The notes under the pieces: model-generated
What the model saw: only the letters and a program-made list of their open reading frames with translations
What the model was told of the DNA's origin: nothing
The model's database searches: none
Program-made: the position numbers and the translations under genes
Source: Notamacropus eugenii
Taxonomy: Eukaryota > Chordata > Mammalia > Diprotodontia > Macropodidae
Assembly: GCF_028372415.1 (NCBI RefSeq)
Contig: NC_092878.1
Span: forward strand, 135,298,750 to 135,362,749
Length of the DNA: 64,000 nt
Reading direction: 5' to 3'
Shown here: positions 22,701 through 33,934 of the stretch, piece by piece
How the letters are laid out: every line of letters begins with the position of its first letter
Position numbering within the stretch: position 1 is the stretch's first letter

Positions 22701-22880
22701 CATAGAGACTGAATGAAGATTTAAAAATACTTTAAAAATTTTGTCTCTTTTCTTTCACAACATGATTAATATGGAAATACATTTTATATCAAATTGCTTG
22801 CCTTCTCAACGAGGAGAAAGAAATGAGAGACAGGGAAAGAATTTCAAATTCATTTTTTTAAAATAAATGTTAAAAATTAT
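19720..22880 (+). mobile_element. HAL1-like retrotransposon, decayed near-complete copy
   Basis: The 5' end is a typical L1/HAL1 start (gtggggcagagccaagatgg at 19721-19740). A 5' UTR runs to about 20436, a broken ORF1 lies at about 20437-21480, and about 400 bases of unclassified sequence with G-rich blocks follow. An L1-type 3' UTR from about 21900 includes tgggatgcccatcaatttgg (22414-22433) and gaatggctgaacaagttgtg (22434-22453), and an A/T-rich tail near 22855-22880 ends the element. No ORF2 is found between ORF1 and the 3' UTR, the same plan as the intact copy at 3.56-6.24 kb. It inserted next to the zinc-finger remnant. Confidence 0.8.
20437..21480 (+). pseudogene. Broken LINE ORF1 of the decayed HAL1-like copy
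   Basis: The C-terminal half is recognisable. A frame at 21095-21409 includes ENCPSILEPEGKIE, KILQAARKKQFKYCG, VRITRDLAASTLK and ITYPGK, aligning block by block with the intact ORF1 protein at 4552-5640 (ENCPEILEPEGKIN, KILQAARKKQFKYCG, IRITQDLAASTLR, ITYPAK). The start region (ATG at 20437) is followed within a few codons by a stop. The coiled-coil region is riddled with stops and A-rich indels. No protein is expected. Confidence 0.85.
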
Positions 22881-22984
22881 TTTTATATGTAATTTTAAAA
22901 ATAAATTTAAAATGTATATACATACCTATATTTACAATATTTTACACTTTTAAGTTTACTGATTGTGAACATAAAGGAAAGATG

Positions 22985-23827
22985 TATGCTGAATGGTTTG
23001 GTACCAACATAAACCTTGTATCTTTACTGAACTGTGCTGACCTTCAGTGCTATATTTATTTATATTGCTGTATCTTGTAATTTTTCTCTTTGTATCACTG
23101 CATGCCAATTTCACGTTTCTCTGAATTTTTCTTATTTATCATTTCTTGTGGTACAGTAATTTTCAATTCTATTAATGAACTGAAATATACAGTCATTTTC
23201 CCAGACATTAGGTACATTTGTCTTTATTACTAATAATGTTTCTATTAATACACTTGTGCATTAATGTTTTCTAAGTAAGTAAATATTGGTTATTGAATTG
23301 AATTTCCTTTTCACGTTAGTTATATCTCCTTGGGTTATAAATCCAGCAGTGAAAGTTCTGGGTCAAGATTCATGAATAATTTTAAATATTTTCTTTCATT
23401 ATTCCAAATTATTTTGCAGAAAATTTACACTCGATCATGCCAGCACTGAATGACCTTTGTATAGGCCAAGATGTTAAATTTTACCACTCTTTGCTAATTT
23501 CATGAATGAGAGAGTTGTTTTCATTCATGTTACTGTGATTATTAGAAAGTTTAGATTTTTGCTTTCATTGAATTTCATTTTTGATAGCATTTTTTCTTTG
23601 AAAATTATTTGTTCACATTTCTTGCTTATCTGTTGGACAATGGCTCTTAAACACATCTTACAGATTTATATCAATTCCCTACAGATCTTGGAAACCAGCA
23701 GTAATAACATTCACAGTTAAAATTGGGGTTGTTTTTTTTCTTCATCAAATCTTGTGATATCGTTTTAAAAAGTCTAACTACATTTTGCATAGTTTAATAT
23801 AATATAGGTCCAGCATCACACCTCCTG

Positions 23828-23830
<3 letters not shown>
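22985..23830 (-). mobile_element. Old LINE-1 3' UTR fragment
   Basis: Antisense L1 3' sequence: tttctctgaatttttcttat, ctccttgggttataaatcca, gcagtgaaagttctgggtca, attccaaattattttgcaga. It is strongly diverged and lies immediately right of the HAL1 tail. Confidence 0.65.

Positions 23831-23872
<42 letters not shown>
23829..23872. repeat. (TG)n microsatellite
   Basis: About 21 uninterrupted TG units. Confidence 0.97.
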
Positions 23873-23873
<1 letters not shown>

Positions 23874-24229
23874 AAAAGAAGGTCTCAGGGAGGTCCTTCA
23901 GTCTGCCCACCTATTTATTCTTTCTGGGAAGATGAGACTGGGTCAAAGACTCATGAAGGACTAATCAAAAGAATAAGTAGGGATGAGGGAGGCTGTGTCT
24001 CCCAAGCCTGAAGCAGTTTTCAAGTGTTCAAATGCCCAGGATACTGTGCCAAACGAGTTGGATAGAAGACATCTCTAGACTCCTGAGTTTTGAAATCTGA
24101 GAGAAAATAGCATAGTTATCTTAACAATAAGAACTGCCATTTGGCTGGTCTGCTCTTAAATGCAATTCCAATGAATGCACCTCTGCCCATAAAATAAAAA
24201 TAGAAAAAGAAATAATTCTTTCAGTGTGT
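23873..24229. other. Unassigned sequence
   Basis: No feature recognised. Confidence 0.4.
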
Positions 24230-25142
24230 CAGTCAGATACTTGCGAAGTGTTTACTACGGGTCTGCTTACTGGGGTGATACAATACATATAGATAAATAC
24301 AAAGTTCCTGTGAAGGCATAAAATAGGCATTTCAAGAGGCAGAAAAAGCACTACCAAACAGGGGCACTGGGAAAGGTCTTGAGTAGAAGGTGACACCTGA
24401 ACTAGGTCTTGAAGGAAGCTGAGGCTTCTATTAAGTTAAGGTGAAAAGAAGTGTACTCAGCATAGGGGAGGGGGTCCTCCCGTCCCAAGGTGCAGAGGTT
24501 TGAGATAGATTAGTCTGTATGAGGAAAAGTTAGCAGACCAGGTTGACTTGAACTGAGAATGTGGGAAGAGGGACAATTTTTTAAAAGCCTGGAAACATAG
24601 GCAGAAGACATCTTGTAAAGGGATTTAAATATCTGTCTGAGGATTTTGTATTTTATTTCCATAGGAAATAAGTAGTCACTGAAGATTTTTTAGTTATAGA
24701 CTGATATGTCAGCTCTGTGTTTTGAGAGTGTCAGTTTGGCTCCTGTGTGGAGGTTGGATGACAATAGGGATACAAATGAAGCCAAAACCACAATTGGGAG
24801 GTGATTTCAATAGTCAAATGGTGATGAGGGTTTGCACTACGGAAGAAACTGTGGGAGGTGAGAAGAGATGTGGCAGGTAAGGGAAGCTGTGGAATTAGAA
24901 TTGACAAGATATGGAAACTGATGGGGTATGGAATATAAAAAAGTAAAAACCAACACAAAATTTACCAAACTAGGGTAGGCTGACGTTAACTTTAACAAAA
25001 ATAGAGATATTGAGATCAGATTTTTTTTGTTTTTGGAGGGGAGGATATATAATGATTTTTCTTTTGTCTGTGTTGAGCTTAAGGCACCTTTGGGATATCG
25101 AGGTAGAACTATCCAGCAGGGCTGGGATTCAGGACATATGCT
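24230..25142 (-). mobile_element. LINE-2 3' third, long antisense copy (part 1)
   Basis: On the plus strand the order ctgcttactggggtgataca, ggtgacacctgaactaggtc, ggtcttgaaggaagctgagg, tgtcagctctgtgttttgag and gtctgtgttgagcttaaggc corresponds to the L2 3' UTR and the end of ORF2 read backwards. No frame is intact. The copy resumes beyond the microsatellite at 25143-25370. Confidence 0.75.
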
Positions 25143-25143
25143 G

Positions 25144-25210
<67 letters not shown>

Positions 25211-25223
25211 TCTCTCTCTCTCT

Positions 25224-25262
<39 letters not shown>

Positions 25263-25370
25263 CATATATATATATATCATATATATATGTGTGTGTGTGT
25301 GCGTGTGTATGTGTGCATACATATATATGTAGATATACATATATATGGACACATAGAGAGAGAAAGAATA
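25143..25370. repeat. (CT)n-(TATC)-(TA)n-(TG)n compound microsatellite inside an L2
   Basis: About 25 CT units, then tatc/CT, then TA and TATG/TG units. It interrupts the L2 copy. The 60-135 residue frames here are repeat artefacts. Confidence 0.95.
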
Positions 25371-25640
25371 CAAGAGACATAGTTATAAGAGTTACATACA
25401 TTAAAAAAGATAATTGAACTCAGGAAAGCAGAAGAGATCACCAAGACAGGGCTTAGTAAGTAGACAGAGAAGAGGGTCCAGGATGACACATGGGAAGATA
25501 TCTGCATTTCATATGTCAGTGGAACAATCAGGAAGGAATGAGAGAGTCAAGTGTTCTAGGGTGAATGTCCATGAAGAGGAAATGGCCAACGGTGACAAAG
25601 TTGCACAGCGTCCAGCAGAATGATGGCAGAGTCACTGAAT
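25371..25640 (-). mobile_element. LINE-2 ORF2-region, antisense (part 2)
   Basis: aacaatcaggaaggaatgag, gagtcaagtgttctagggtg and ggccaacggtgacaaagttg follow the antisense of the L2 reverse-transcriptase C-terminal region, continuing the copy at 24230-25142. The assignment is weaker than for part 1. Confidence 0.5.
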
Positions 25641-27105
25641 TTAGAAGATAAAATGGGTTTATTTGTTTTTCTTGCCTATAGCTTCATGTTATAAAGGAGG
25701 ACTTGTGCAGAAGATGGGAGCTGATGGGTAGTGATAGTGATACCAAGAGAAAGCAATATCAATGAAAGATTTAAAAATATAAAGAGTATGGGTTGATCAT
25801 AGGGGACAAAGACAAGCAGAATAGTTTTGACTGACATATTCATTGTAATGCATTCTTATAAATTATATTGGCAAGTTCACAATTCCACATGCAATAATAC
25901 TGTTGTTCTTTGGATATTGAAATGTTTGTGTTTACTGAGTTCCTACTTATTAAAAAAATACTTCACAATAAAAAAAGAGCTGATAAGAAACCTTTAGTCA
26001 AATTGAATATAGTTGCAACTTAGCAATGGAGTAAGAAGAAAAAACTAAAGAAAAAAGAGATCAATTTAGGTCTAAATTCTGAACTTTTTGAGAAAGGAAA
26101 GAGAATGTCCAAGAGGTTAGACAGTTACCGTGATAAGATTTGAGAAGGTTGCTAGATATTAGTGAGATGAACTTCAATTTATTTGCTAAGTGAGAGTTGG
26201 AAAGGGGCAGCCTGGGAATGAGAGTGAGGTACTTCTCCTTGTCTAATATGCATTTGGCATCTGAGGAGTGCCTTTGAGACAGTGGCCAGAAATTTGATGT
26301 TTTCGGGTTTGAATCAGATTTTCCATTGGCGCACATGGAAGGAAAGAGTGAAAAGAGATCCAAGATAAAGGCCGGTTGGTTAACAAAAGCAGGAGCATTC
26401 TAGAGTGCATAATGGGATCTGGCTGCAGAAGACAGGGATGAGTTACCGAGAAGGGAAAAGGATCTATGGCTTAGTCATTGTCTCTGAATCAGGATTACAA
26501 AGCTGGAACTGGAAATTTGCCAACTATGACATTAGAGAAGATCGGTAAATAAAGATCATCCATATTCTAGGGTCATAGAATGACTAAATATGGAGGCTCT
26601 GATTGTTTCTGAATCCCAAAGACTCAGGATTTCTTGAATTTCTAAGACCCTGGTATCCAAAAAGGTACAAAGTACTGATTAGGTCCTTGGAGCCTGGGGT
26701 TATATTTACACATAACATCTTCATAGACAATCATGGTGTTGACCTGGGAGAGAAGGAGGGCCTGGATCAGGCACACAGTGCAGGAACTCAGTTCCTAATC
26801 TCTGCGTTGCTGAAAATAAAATTCCCTTTGATACTTGTGGTGTGCTTGGAAACTCTGATAACTTAAAAATCCCTACCAAAGCAAGACTTGAGTATCTACT
26901 GCTCCCAGGACCCAGAGGCTAAGACTTGAGATAGAATGAGACCCTACTTGTGCCCATCTAGGAATCTATGGGCTCAGGCCTGCAGTGAATGTAAGATCCC
27001 TCAACCTAACTCCAGCATACCTATCTAGGCTTCTTTCACAGTAATTCATTTAACACTCGACAGTTGTAAGACTCTGACTTTCTTGATATTTCCCAGACCC
27101 AGGAT
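25641..27105. other. Unassigned sequence
   Basis: About 1.5 kb with no repeat I can name. 25990-26400 is purine-rich and could be more of the old L2. The stretch at 26680-26960 is less AT-rich and contains an AATAAA (26815-26820), but no LTR boundaries are visible. Confidence 0.35.
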
Positions 27106-27362
27106 TCATCCCATCTCCCACTGCCATGCCTCTGAAGCTTTTCCTGATCCCTTTAATGGATAATACCCTCTCTCTTCTTAAATAACCATTATATATGTAT
27201 ATATATATAATATGTATATATGTATATGTGTGTATGTATGTATATGTTTCTATATCTATCCATCTATTAATCTACACTTATTTGTATGTATTTTTCTCTA
27301 CAGTAGAATGCAAACTTCTGAATATAGGGATTGTTTTTGTTATATTTTTGCATTCCCAAAGG
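27106..27362 (+). mobile_element. LINE-2 3' end with internal TA/TG microsatellite
   Basis: gcctctgaagcttttcctga (27127-27146) and the terminus-like gtagaatgcaaacttctgaa with a following 'gggattgttttt' run bracket a TATA/TATG tract (27190-27260). The same plan is seen in the copy at 15505-16670. Confidence 0.65.
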
Positions 27363-27372
27363 ACACAAAAAA

Positions 27373-27622
27373 GGCAGCTAGGTTATACAATGGGCAGAGA
27401 ATCAGAAAAAGTGGAGTTCAAATCAGCCTTGGACACTTTCTAGCTGTGTGACCCTGGGCAAGCCACTAAACCTTGACCTCTGTTGACCTCAGTTTCCTCA
27501 TTTATAAAATAGGGACATAATAGAATCAAACGCCAAGGGATGTTGTGAAGATGGAATGAGATATCTGTAATATACAGTGCCTGACACAAAGTAGGTACTC
27601 AGTAAAGGTTTCTTTTGTTCCT
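27373..27622 (+). mobile_element. tRNA-head SINE with MIR-type tail
   Basis: ggcagctaggttatacaatg starts the head, and ctagctgtgtgaccctgggc marks the middle. The tail has gttgtgaagatggaatgaga and cagtgcctgacacaaagtag, which is the MIR/L2-type 3' end and not the BovB/RTE type. Confidence 0.75.
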
Positions 27623-27799
27623 TTCCTAGGGCACCAAATACAGAAAGTGCCAAATAGATGCTTAGTGGGTTGAATTAGGTTGAAAACTACTAAAAGACAA
27701 GAAGGATAAGCTATTCCTCCCCCAAGTTCTGGTGGCCCAGAGTTCCTCCCTACCTCCACCCAAACCTTAACAGAAGGTGACTTTCCTTATTGAAAAAAT

Positions 27800-27990
27800 T
27801 CCTAATATAACTCTGGATATGAAACAATTTTCAAAAGAAGGAATACAAATGATCCATAATCATATGAAAAAAAAATGTTCCAAATCACTAATAGTAAATT
27901 AAAACACATCATACCCAACAAATTGGCAAAGATGGTATCGAATGGGAAAAGTGATGTTAGAGGAGATATAGAAAGAGGATTGTTGAGGGT
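27800..27990 (+). mobile_element. LINE-1 3' UTR fragment
   Basis: ttttcaaaagaaggaataca, ccataatcatatgaaaaaaa and caacaaattggcaaagatgg match, in order, the L1 3' UTR part that precedes the passage seen at 22.0-22.3 kb. Confidence 0.65.
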
Positions 27991-29934
27991 CAACCATTTA
28001 GACTGGCAGGAGAAAAGTGAGCTCAAGTCCATACCCTGTGACTGGTGTCAGCAAAGTCAAAAAGAGCAAGATGGGTTTAGGACCATCTACATCAAGAAAA
28101 GAGTATAGAGTTTCTCATTTGTAACTTGGTAACCTTGGAGAGAGGCCCTTGGACTGAATGATGAGACCCAACTCCACTTACAAAAGGTTGAGAAGTGAGT
28201 AGAAGGAGAAGTGAAGGTACAGGTAAGTTGTTTTGTTTGTTGTTATTTTCTCTAAGAGTTTGGCAGTGACTGGAAGAAGGAACTTAAGAAATAATCTAAC
28301 TAACTATTCTTACAAGATAGGGACTGGTTACGCCAGTCCAGGATGGTGAGCACAGAATGAAGAGGGGTCCAAATATCCAACCCTGGCTTCCACTCACCTG
28401 CCTCTTCCCTCTAGCAACGCAATCCCTATCTACTTGTAGGTGGTCCTCTGGGACTTCATCTCCCTTTTGGAGATGATGCTGGCAGAGGCTTGGGGGAGGG
28501 CACAGAGAGATGAGTGCCTCCACCAACCCACCTCTACATTGAGGGGTAGGAAGGGGCTGTCAGAAAAGGGTGAATCATTGCAAGCTCTGTGGGGAGGTCC
28601 CCAAAATTTCTGAAGAAATTTTGTGACCTCTGAGAGGTCACTTCCGTTAGGGAGGTTCAGTTACACGAATCCAGATTTCCCCAAGATAAGGTGATGGGAC
28701 TTTATGGCAGCAGCACATAGTATTCCCCTGTAACATAGAGTAAGGAGGTAAACTGAGTCCACAGGTCCTCTGGTATGAGTCTCCTATAGGGTGGGAATGA
28801 AGGGGCAACCAAGCAGAGCTAGTGCCCACAGGGGCCCTACTGGGGCCAGACTGTGCTGACTCAATTGTCCCCTATTCCTCTTGTATCCAGGTACTCAGCT
28901 CCTCTCTAGCAGCCTAGGCTTAAAGTGGGAAGTACTCAGAGGATAAAAGACATTCAGGGGGCCTGAGTGAATAGTGATGGGGGGTAGGGGACATGACTTT
29001 CTCAGCCCAGATGGGGACTGGAATAGATGTAGTCCTCATGTTACCTTCCCAGGTTTGGAGGCAGTGACTTCCTCAGGAGTTCTAAGATTAATTGTGCACC
29101 CTCTACTTTTTGACCCTTGTGGGAAAGAACCCCACTTGCCTGACCCTATGCTACTTCTGGGTCTATTTGTCTATTCTGCCTCACTTTAGAAGCCCATATT
29201 CCTCTTCTTTCAAGAATAGTCAGTTTCCAAAATACCTAAAGTAGTTAGGCATCATCTTCTAAAAATGGGTCAAGCAGGGGTTGCTTTAACATTAACCAAT
29301 AGGGGAAAATGCTTCACTCTATGCACATACAAATAAAAAGCAATGTTTTTAAAAAGATATATTTTTTTTAGAAATTAATACTTCATCTCATTTTAGGGAG
29401 ATAGGTGGGAAAGGAGAAAAAAGGAGGAAAAAAGAGAGGAAAAGGGAGAAATAGAGGAGGAAAAGAAAGAGACTGAGAGAAAAAGATAAAGATGATGGAC
29501 AAGATGCAGCTAAAGAGGATATGGAAACAGATACAGAGGCAAGGTGGGGGGAGACGAAGATAAGAGGAATATTGGCTCAAGTCTGAAGTCTATTAGCTGC
29601 TCCCGCCACAGCCCTTTACTCAAATGGACCACAAGCTTAGCATCAACCACTAGGACCCTCTGAATTCCTGGGTGGCTATCATCAGAGTAAAACTTGCTTT
29701 TATGTGCTGAGAAGTTGCTAAGTAATTTCACTTTTATATTTAAATACATATATTTAAAATAAATGTTTGATTTTCCTATGGGATTATGATAAAGGAATAA
29801 CTTAAGGCTTTTAAAATTTACTTTAGAACGTTAAAAGTATTGATTAACTATATATACCTAGGAAAAACACATTCAAAATTTTCTGATTATCTTTGTTCTT
29901 TTATATGAAGCAGTTTCAGTTGAGATTGTTGTGT
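27991..29934. other. Unassigned, with a GC-richer core (28290-29200) and purine tract (29395-29510)
   Basis: No repeat family or coding frame is recognised. The core is visibly richer in G and C than its surroundings and contains the palindrome cluster at 28594-28641. An A/G-only stretch follows at 29395-29510. Confidence 0.4.
28594..28641. repeat. Overlapping palindromes built on GAGGTC/GACCTC
   Basis: caaaatttct at 28602-28611 pairs exactly with agaaattttg at 28614-28623, and the stem extends imperfectly to gaggtc (28594-28599) and gacctc (28625-28630). A second exact palindrome, gtgacctct/agaggtcac with one central base, covers 28623-28641. Both could form hairpins. The second also contains TGACCT and AGGTCA, the consensus nuclear-receptor half-sites, as an everted pair with a 5-base spacer. 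Confidence 0.8.
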
Positions 29935-29997
29935 TCAATTCAACTCAATTCAACAACAAATATTAAGTGCCTAGTATGTGCAAGGCATTGAGAATGG
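29935..29997 (-). mobile_element. Short LINE-2 3' end fragment
   Basis: aacaaatattaagtgcctag followed by tatgtgcaaggcattgagaa is the complement of the L2 terminus, preceded by an aattcaactc simple repeat. Confidence 0.6.
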
Positions 29998-30037
29998 GAA
30001 AATAGTCTTTCATTACCTAGAAGAAAAGAAAGAAGGA

Positions 30038-30175
30038 AGAAAAAAAGGGGAGGAAGGAAGGAAGGAAGGAAGGAAGGAAGGAAGGAAGGAAGGAAGGAAG
30101 GAAGGAAGGAAGGAAGGAAGGAAGGAAAGGAGGGAGGGAGGGACAGAGGAGGGAGGGAGGGAAAAAAGGAGGGGG
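30038..30175. repeat. (GGAA)n microsatellite
   Basis: About 18 uninterrupted ggaa units (30053-30126) with degenerate A/G flanks. Confidence 0.97.
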
Positions 30176-30185
30176 GGAGGTGAGA

Positions 30186-30405
30186 AATCAATATTTTTTA
30201 AGTGCCTGTTATGTTCCAGGCACTATGCTAAGGACTCTATAAATATCATCTCATTTGATTTTTACAACAATCCTGGGAAGTAGAGTCTATTCCTCTCCCT
30301 ACTTTATAGTTGAGGGAACAAGCAGACAAGTTAAATGATTTGTACGGGGTAGCAGGTCTTCCTGACTCCATGTCTGGCATTCTACCTTCTCTGGCACCAG
30401 CTTTT
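30186..30405 (-). mobile_element. MIR SINE
   Basis: Antisense MIR in order: tgcctgttatgttccaggca, ctatgctaaggactctataa, atctcatttgatttttacaa, caatcctgggaagtagagtc, then a degraded head with ggtcttcctgactccatgtc. Confidence 0.8.
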
Positions 30406-32045
30406 TTATATTATACAGAACATAAAGGACACGTTTTGTGTAAACCTCCATTTCATTGTGTTCTACTATTTTCTTCCATTGAGTAAATCATTCCTTTCCC
30501 TTTTCCTACAATCAAATCCACTGGAGATCTATTCAGAAACTTTTGGTATATAGGAAGAGTCGGTGGAAAGGGAAATCTTCTTTATTCTTGTTTCAGTGGA
30601 TTGCAAATATGAACATCTGTTTCTATTTGAAGTCTGGGGGTTTGTGGTTGAAGAAAGTGATTAGGTAGCAAGAGAAAGTGTATTTCATCGGAAAACCACA
30701 AATATATGCTGACGAATACTATGACAATTAAAAGATGATCAAAAATTTTGACAGTGTTAGTTGGGAGCTTCTATCCCACTTACTAATATAAATGAAAACA
30801 ACATTGGTCAAAGTAAAATTAACACAAAGAAATTCTTCCATAGACAACGTGTCCATGGAACTCCAGGGTTCCAGGAAAGCAATGAAGCCAAGACTTTCCC
30901 AATAGAAGGCTGTGGAGGTGCTTCTTGGCGTTTCCTTTGTAGTTTCACTAAGTAGATCAATCATTTGCATGGGCTATTGATCTGTGTATTTTATTACTCA
31001 AAGGAAAAAACGGGTAAATAATTTTCTCTTCAGAACTCGGGTGCCTTTTAATTGATACAAACTCATTAGTGCCCTAACCATAAAGGCATTTAATGAGGTG
31101 AGTACTGAATGGAAGAGGAATTTCTCCCTGGGATACCACAGGCCAGAGCACATTCCTGTCTTGATGAAATCCCAGGCCTCGACCACTGTCTCAGACATTT
31201 CGTGGATCCCAGTGCTCTGACTCTCTCCTCTTTTTCATCTGACAAGGGCATGTCCTCCTGACTTAATGACAATCCTTTCATAATACAACCTCACTTTTGT
31301 ATAATTATTTCCAAAAAGGCTAGAATGTTGCAAGGACAGGGTTTCCACAGGAACTGACCAAAACAAAGCCACAGGGAGAGGATGGATGTCTTTGTATTGG
31401 GAAAGAAGGGCTAGCCAAAAGAAAGTCTGCCAACACCATTTTATTAAAGATGGTCTCCAAGTGACTGATAATCATGCAATTTATGGACTATAGAAAATGA
31501 AACAAACGAATCTGAGGCTGCTAATGCAACTACTAAGGGATTCAGCAAGACTCACCAATTTAAAAGCATAGGTTTGCTTCCCACCTGGAACTGTATTTTG
31601 CCTTTCTGAGTCGTAGAGACTTTTTCCACCTCACACAATAAGGGATTTGGTAGAGTAGCATTAAAGGTTCCTTTCAGCACAGTGTCTCTGAAAATTGGAC
31701 TTAGCTGTTGAAAAATCAAACAAAAGAAGAGCTTATGTTAAATATATGTTGCTCAAATTTTGGAAACTGATGTCTAGAAAGATGTCATATAACATACAAG
31801 AAAATACAGCAGAGTAATTAAAGTTTTACTGATGCCTTCTCGTCATTACATCACATTAATTTGGGGGACCCTTCATGTTCTCCAGATTTAATCCTTTCTT
31901 GTAACAAGTATTTCTGGAAAAAAGTCTTTATAATTAATTCAAAAAATAAAATACTATTAAGTGGGGGAAAAAACAACAAAATCCCAAATACATCTGGCTA
32001 GTATAAACCATTCTTCCCGAAAGTCTTCCACCTTACTTCTCTGAG
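30406..32045. other. Unassigned sequence
   Basis: 1.6 kb with no repeat family or coding frame I can support. Confidence 0.4.
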
Positions 32046-32382
32046 GGGGCTGGTAGGCTTCGTTATCTGTTTTCTTGGGTTATCCATTATTCAGAGTTCA
32101 AACTCCTTTCAGTGATTATTATTTTACATTGTTACAGTCATTGTGGTTTTGTTCATTTGATGCTATATCAATTCATATAAACCTTTCCACATTTCTCTGA
32201 ATTTATCATGTTTCATTTCTTATTGCATAATGCCCCATTACATTGACATAGCACATCTTTTCCAATCATTCTCCAACTGATGGACGCTTACTTTGTTTGT
32301 AATTGTTTGGTACCACACAGAGTGTTCCTATGAAGGTTTTAGATTATGTTGGACCTTTGTTATTTGTTTTAATATCCTTGAG
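32046..32382 (-). mobile_element. LINE-1 3' UTR, part 1 (split by a SINE)
   Basis: Antisense L1 3' UTR: catttctctgaatttatcat, atttcttattgcataatgcc, tccaactgatggacgcttac. It breaks at the SINE at 32383 and continues after it. Confidence 0.7.
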
Positions 32383-32694
32383 GGGCAGCTAGGTTGTACA
32401 GTGGATAGAGCACAAGTGCAGGAGTCAGGAGGACCTGAGTTCAAATCTCACCTCAGACACTGGACACTCACTAGCTGTGTGACCTTGGGCAAGTCACTTA
32501 ACCTCAACTGCCTCATCCTGGGTCATCTCCAGGCATCCTGATGAATATCTGGTTATTGAATTCAGATGACTCTTGAGGAGAAATGAGGCTGGTGACATGC
32601 ACAGCCCTCCCTCACTCAAAACAAAATCAAATGCAAGTCATGTCATCATTTCTCTGATGGCATGGTCTTCTTCAGCAATGAAGGATGAGCACAC
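32383..32694 (+). mobile_element. Complete type B SINE with target-site duplication
   Basis: The head gggcagctaggttgtacagt and the body ctagctgtgtgaccttgggc are followed by the type B tail (gaatatctggttattgaatt, cacagccctccctcactcaa, gtcatgtcatcatttctctg, catggtcttcttcagcaatg). aatatccttgag (32371-32382) and aatatccttaag (32695-32706) flank it as a 12-bp duplication with one mismatch, which fixes both ends. Confidence 0.92.
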
Positions 32695-32706
32695 AATATC
32701 CTTAAG

Positions 32707-33140
32707 ATTTCTATATATAGCAAACCTCTTCAGGTTTTAGGCATGATAGGCTTAGCCAAAGAGTATGGTTACATTACTGCTGTTCTAAACCTATTTTCTG
32801 CCAAACTTTTTTCTAGTGTTCTCAGCACTTCTTGTATAAAATGAAATGTTTTCCTAATTAATTTACATTCTTGGGTTCATCAAAGAGTGAGCGCTATTTC
32901 TTTTTTCTCTAAGGTTCTACTTGTCTAGCATAGTCAACGAATTTTTCAGTGTTTTGTTCTGTTTTTGTTTTCAAACAGGACAAATTGGTATTGCATTAAC
33001 CCTATGAATTGATTAGGTAATATTGTCCTTTTGGTTATATTGGAATGATTCAATCACAGTCAAAATTATCTCTCTGGTTATTTAAATCATTATTTCTGAA
33101 AACAGTATTGTATAGTTAAATTTAAATGTACTTCTAGGCT
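32707..33140 (-). mobile_element. LINE-1 3' UTR, part 2
   Basis: Continues the L1 from before the SINE: gcttagccaaagagtatggt, tttctagtgttctcagcact, then a more diverged part (caggacaaattggtattgca, ttatctctctggttatttaa) that I assign with less certainty. Confidence 0.55.
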
Positions 33141-33329
33141 AACTCCCAGATTTGGCTAAGGACATTAGAGAATTACAAATCAATGTACTATTTAACATTC
33201 AAAGATCAAGGTCTTTGCCAGTTAGACAGAATGGTAAAGGCTTTGAGGAGGAGGTTTGGATTATAATTATAATAATGGATTATAATTTAGCAAGGAAAGA
33301 GGCAAAGGGATGGCATCATTTCAGCAATA
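33141..33329. other. Short unassigned spacer
   Basis: No feature recognised. Confidence 0.4.
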
Positions 33330-33900
33330 GAGAATAGCTTGGGGAAAGGCTGAGTGTGGGTATACTTAGGGTACAAAGAGTGACCAGTTTGGCTGGGGTA
33401 TGGATAAAACAATATGAATGAGTACATAAAGAGACAATGGTACCAAATGATGGAGGGTCTTAGACCTAAGTAAGGAATTCTGAATCTTATTCACGTGGCC
33501 ATATGGAGACATAAAAACTTTTTGCCCAGAGTAGTAACGCGACCAGTTAGCAGTAGGAAGGATGGTCTTCAGGTTAAAGGGGTGTGAGAAAAGAACACCC
33601 CAGTGGAAAACATTGCAATATTCTAGGCAAGTAGCAATGAGGACCTGTACTCAGGCAGTGACAGTGAGAAAAGAGAAATAGGCAAATGTAAAAGATGTTG
33701 CAGTAGCAAAATTAATCTGGCTATAAGGAATGAGGGAGAAAAAATCAAAGATAACTATAAGGTATTAATTGTGGGTGACTGGGATCAACAATGGTGCCAA
33801 AAATTAAAAGAATTCTAAAAGAAGCCCATTTTGGGGTGGGGGAGAGAATAAGTTTGGTTTTAGACATGTTGGATTTGAAGTATGAGGAGGGTATCTAATT
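33330..33900 (-). mobile_element. LINE-2 3' portion, antisense
   Basis: gatggagggtcttagaccta, cattgcaatattctaggcaa, ttgtgggtgactgggatcaa and ttttagacatgttggatttg run in the order of reversed L2 3' UTR and ORF2 end. Confidence 0.72.
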
Positions 33901-33934
33901 CAATTTAGTAGTAGTTTTCAACCACCTCTTATAT

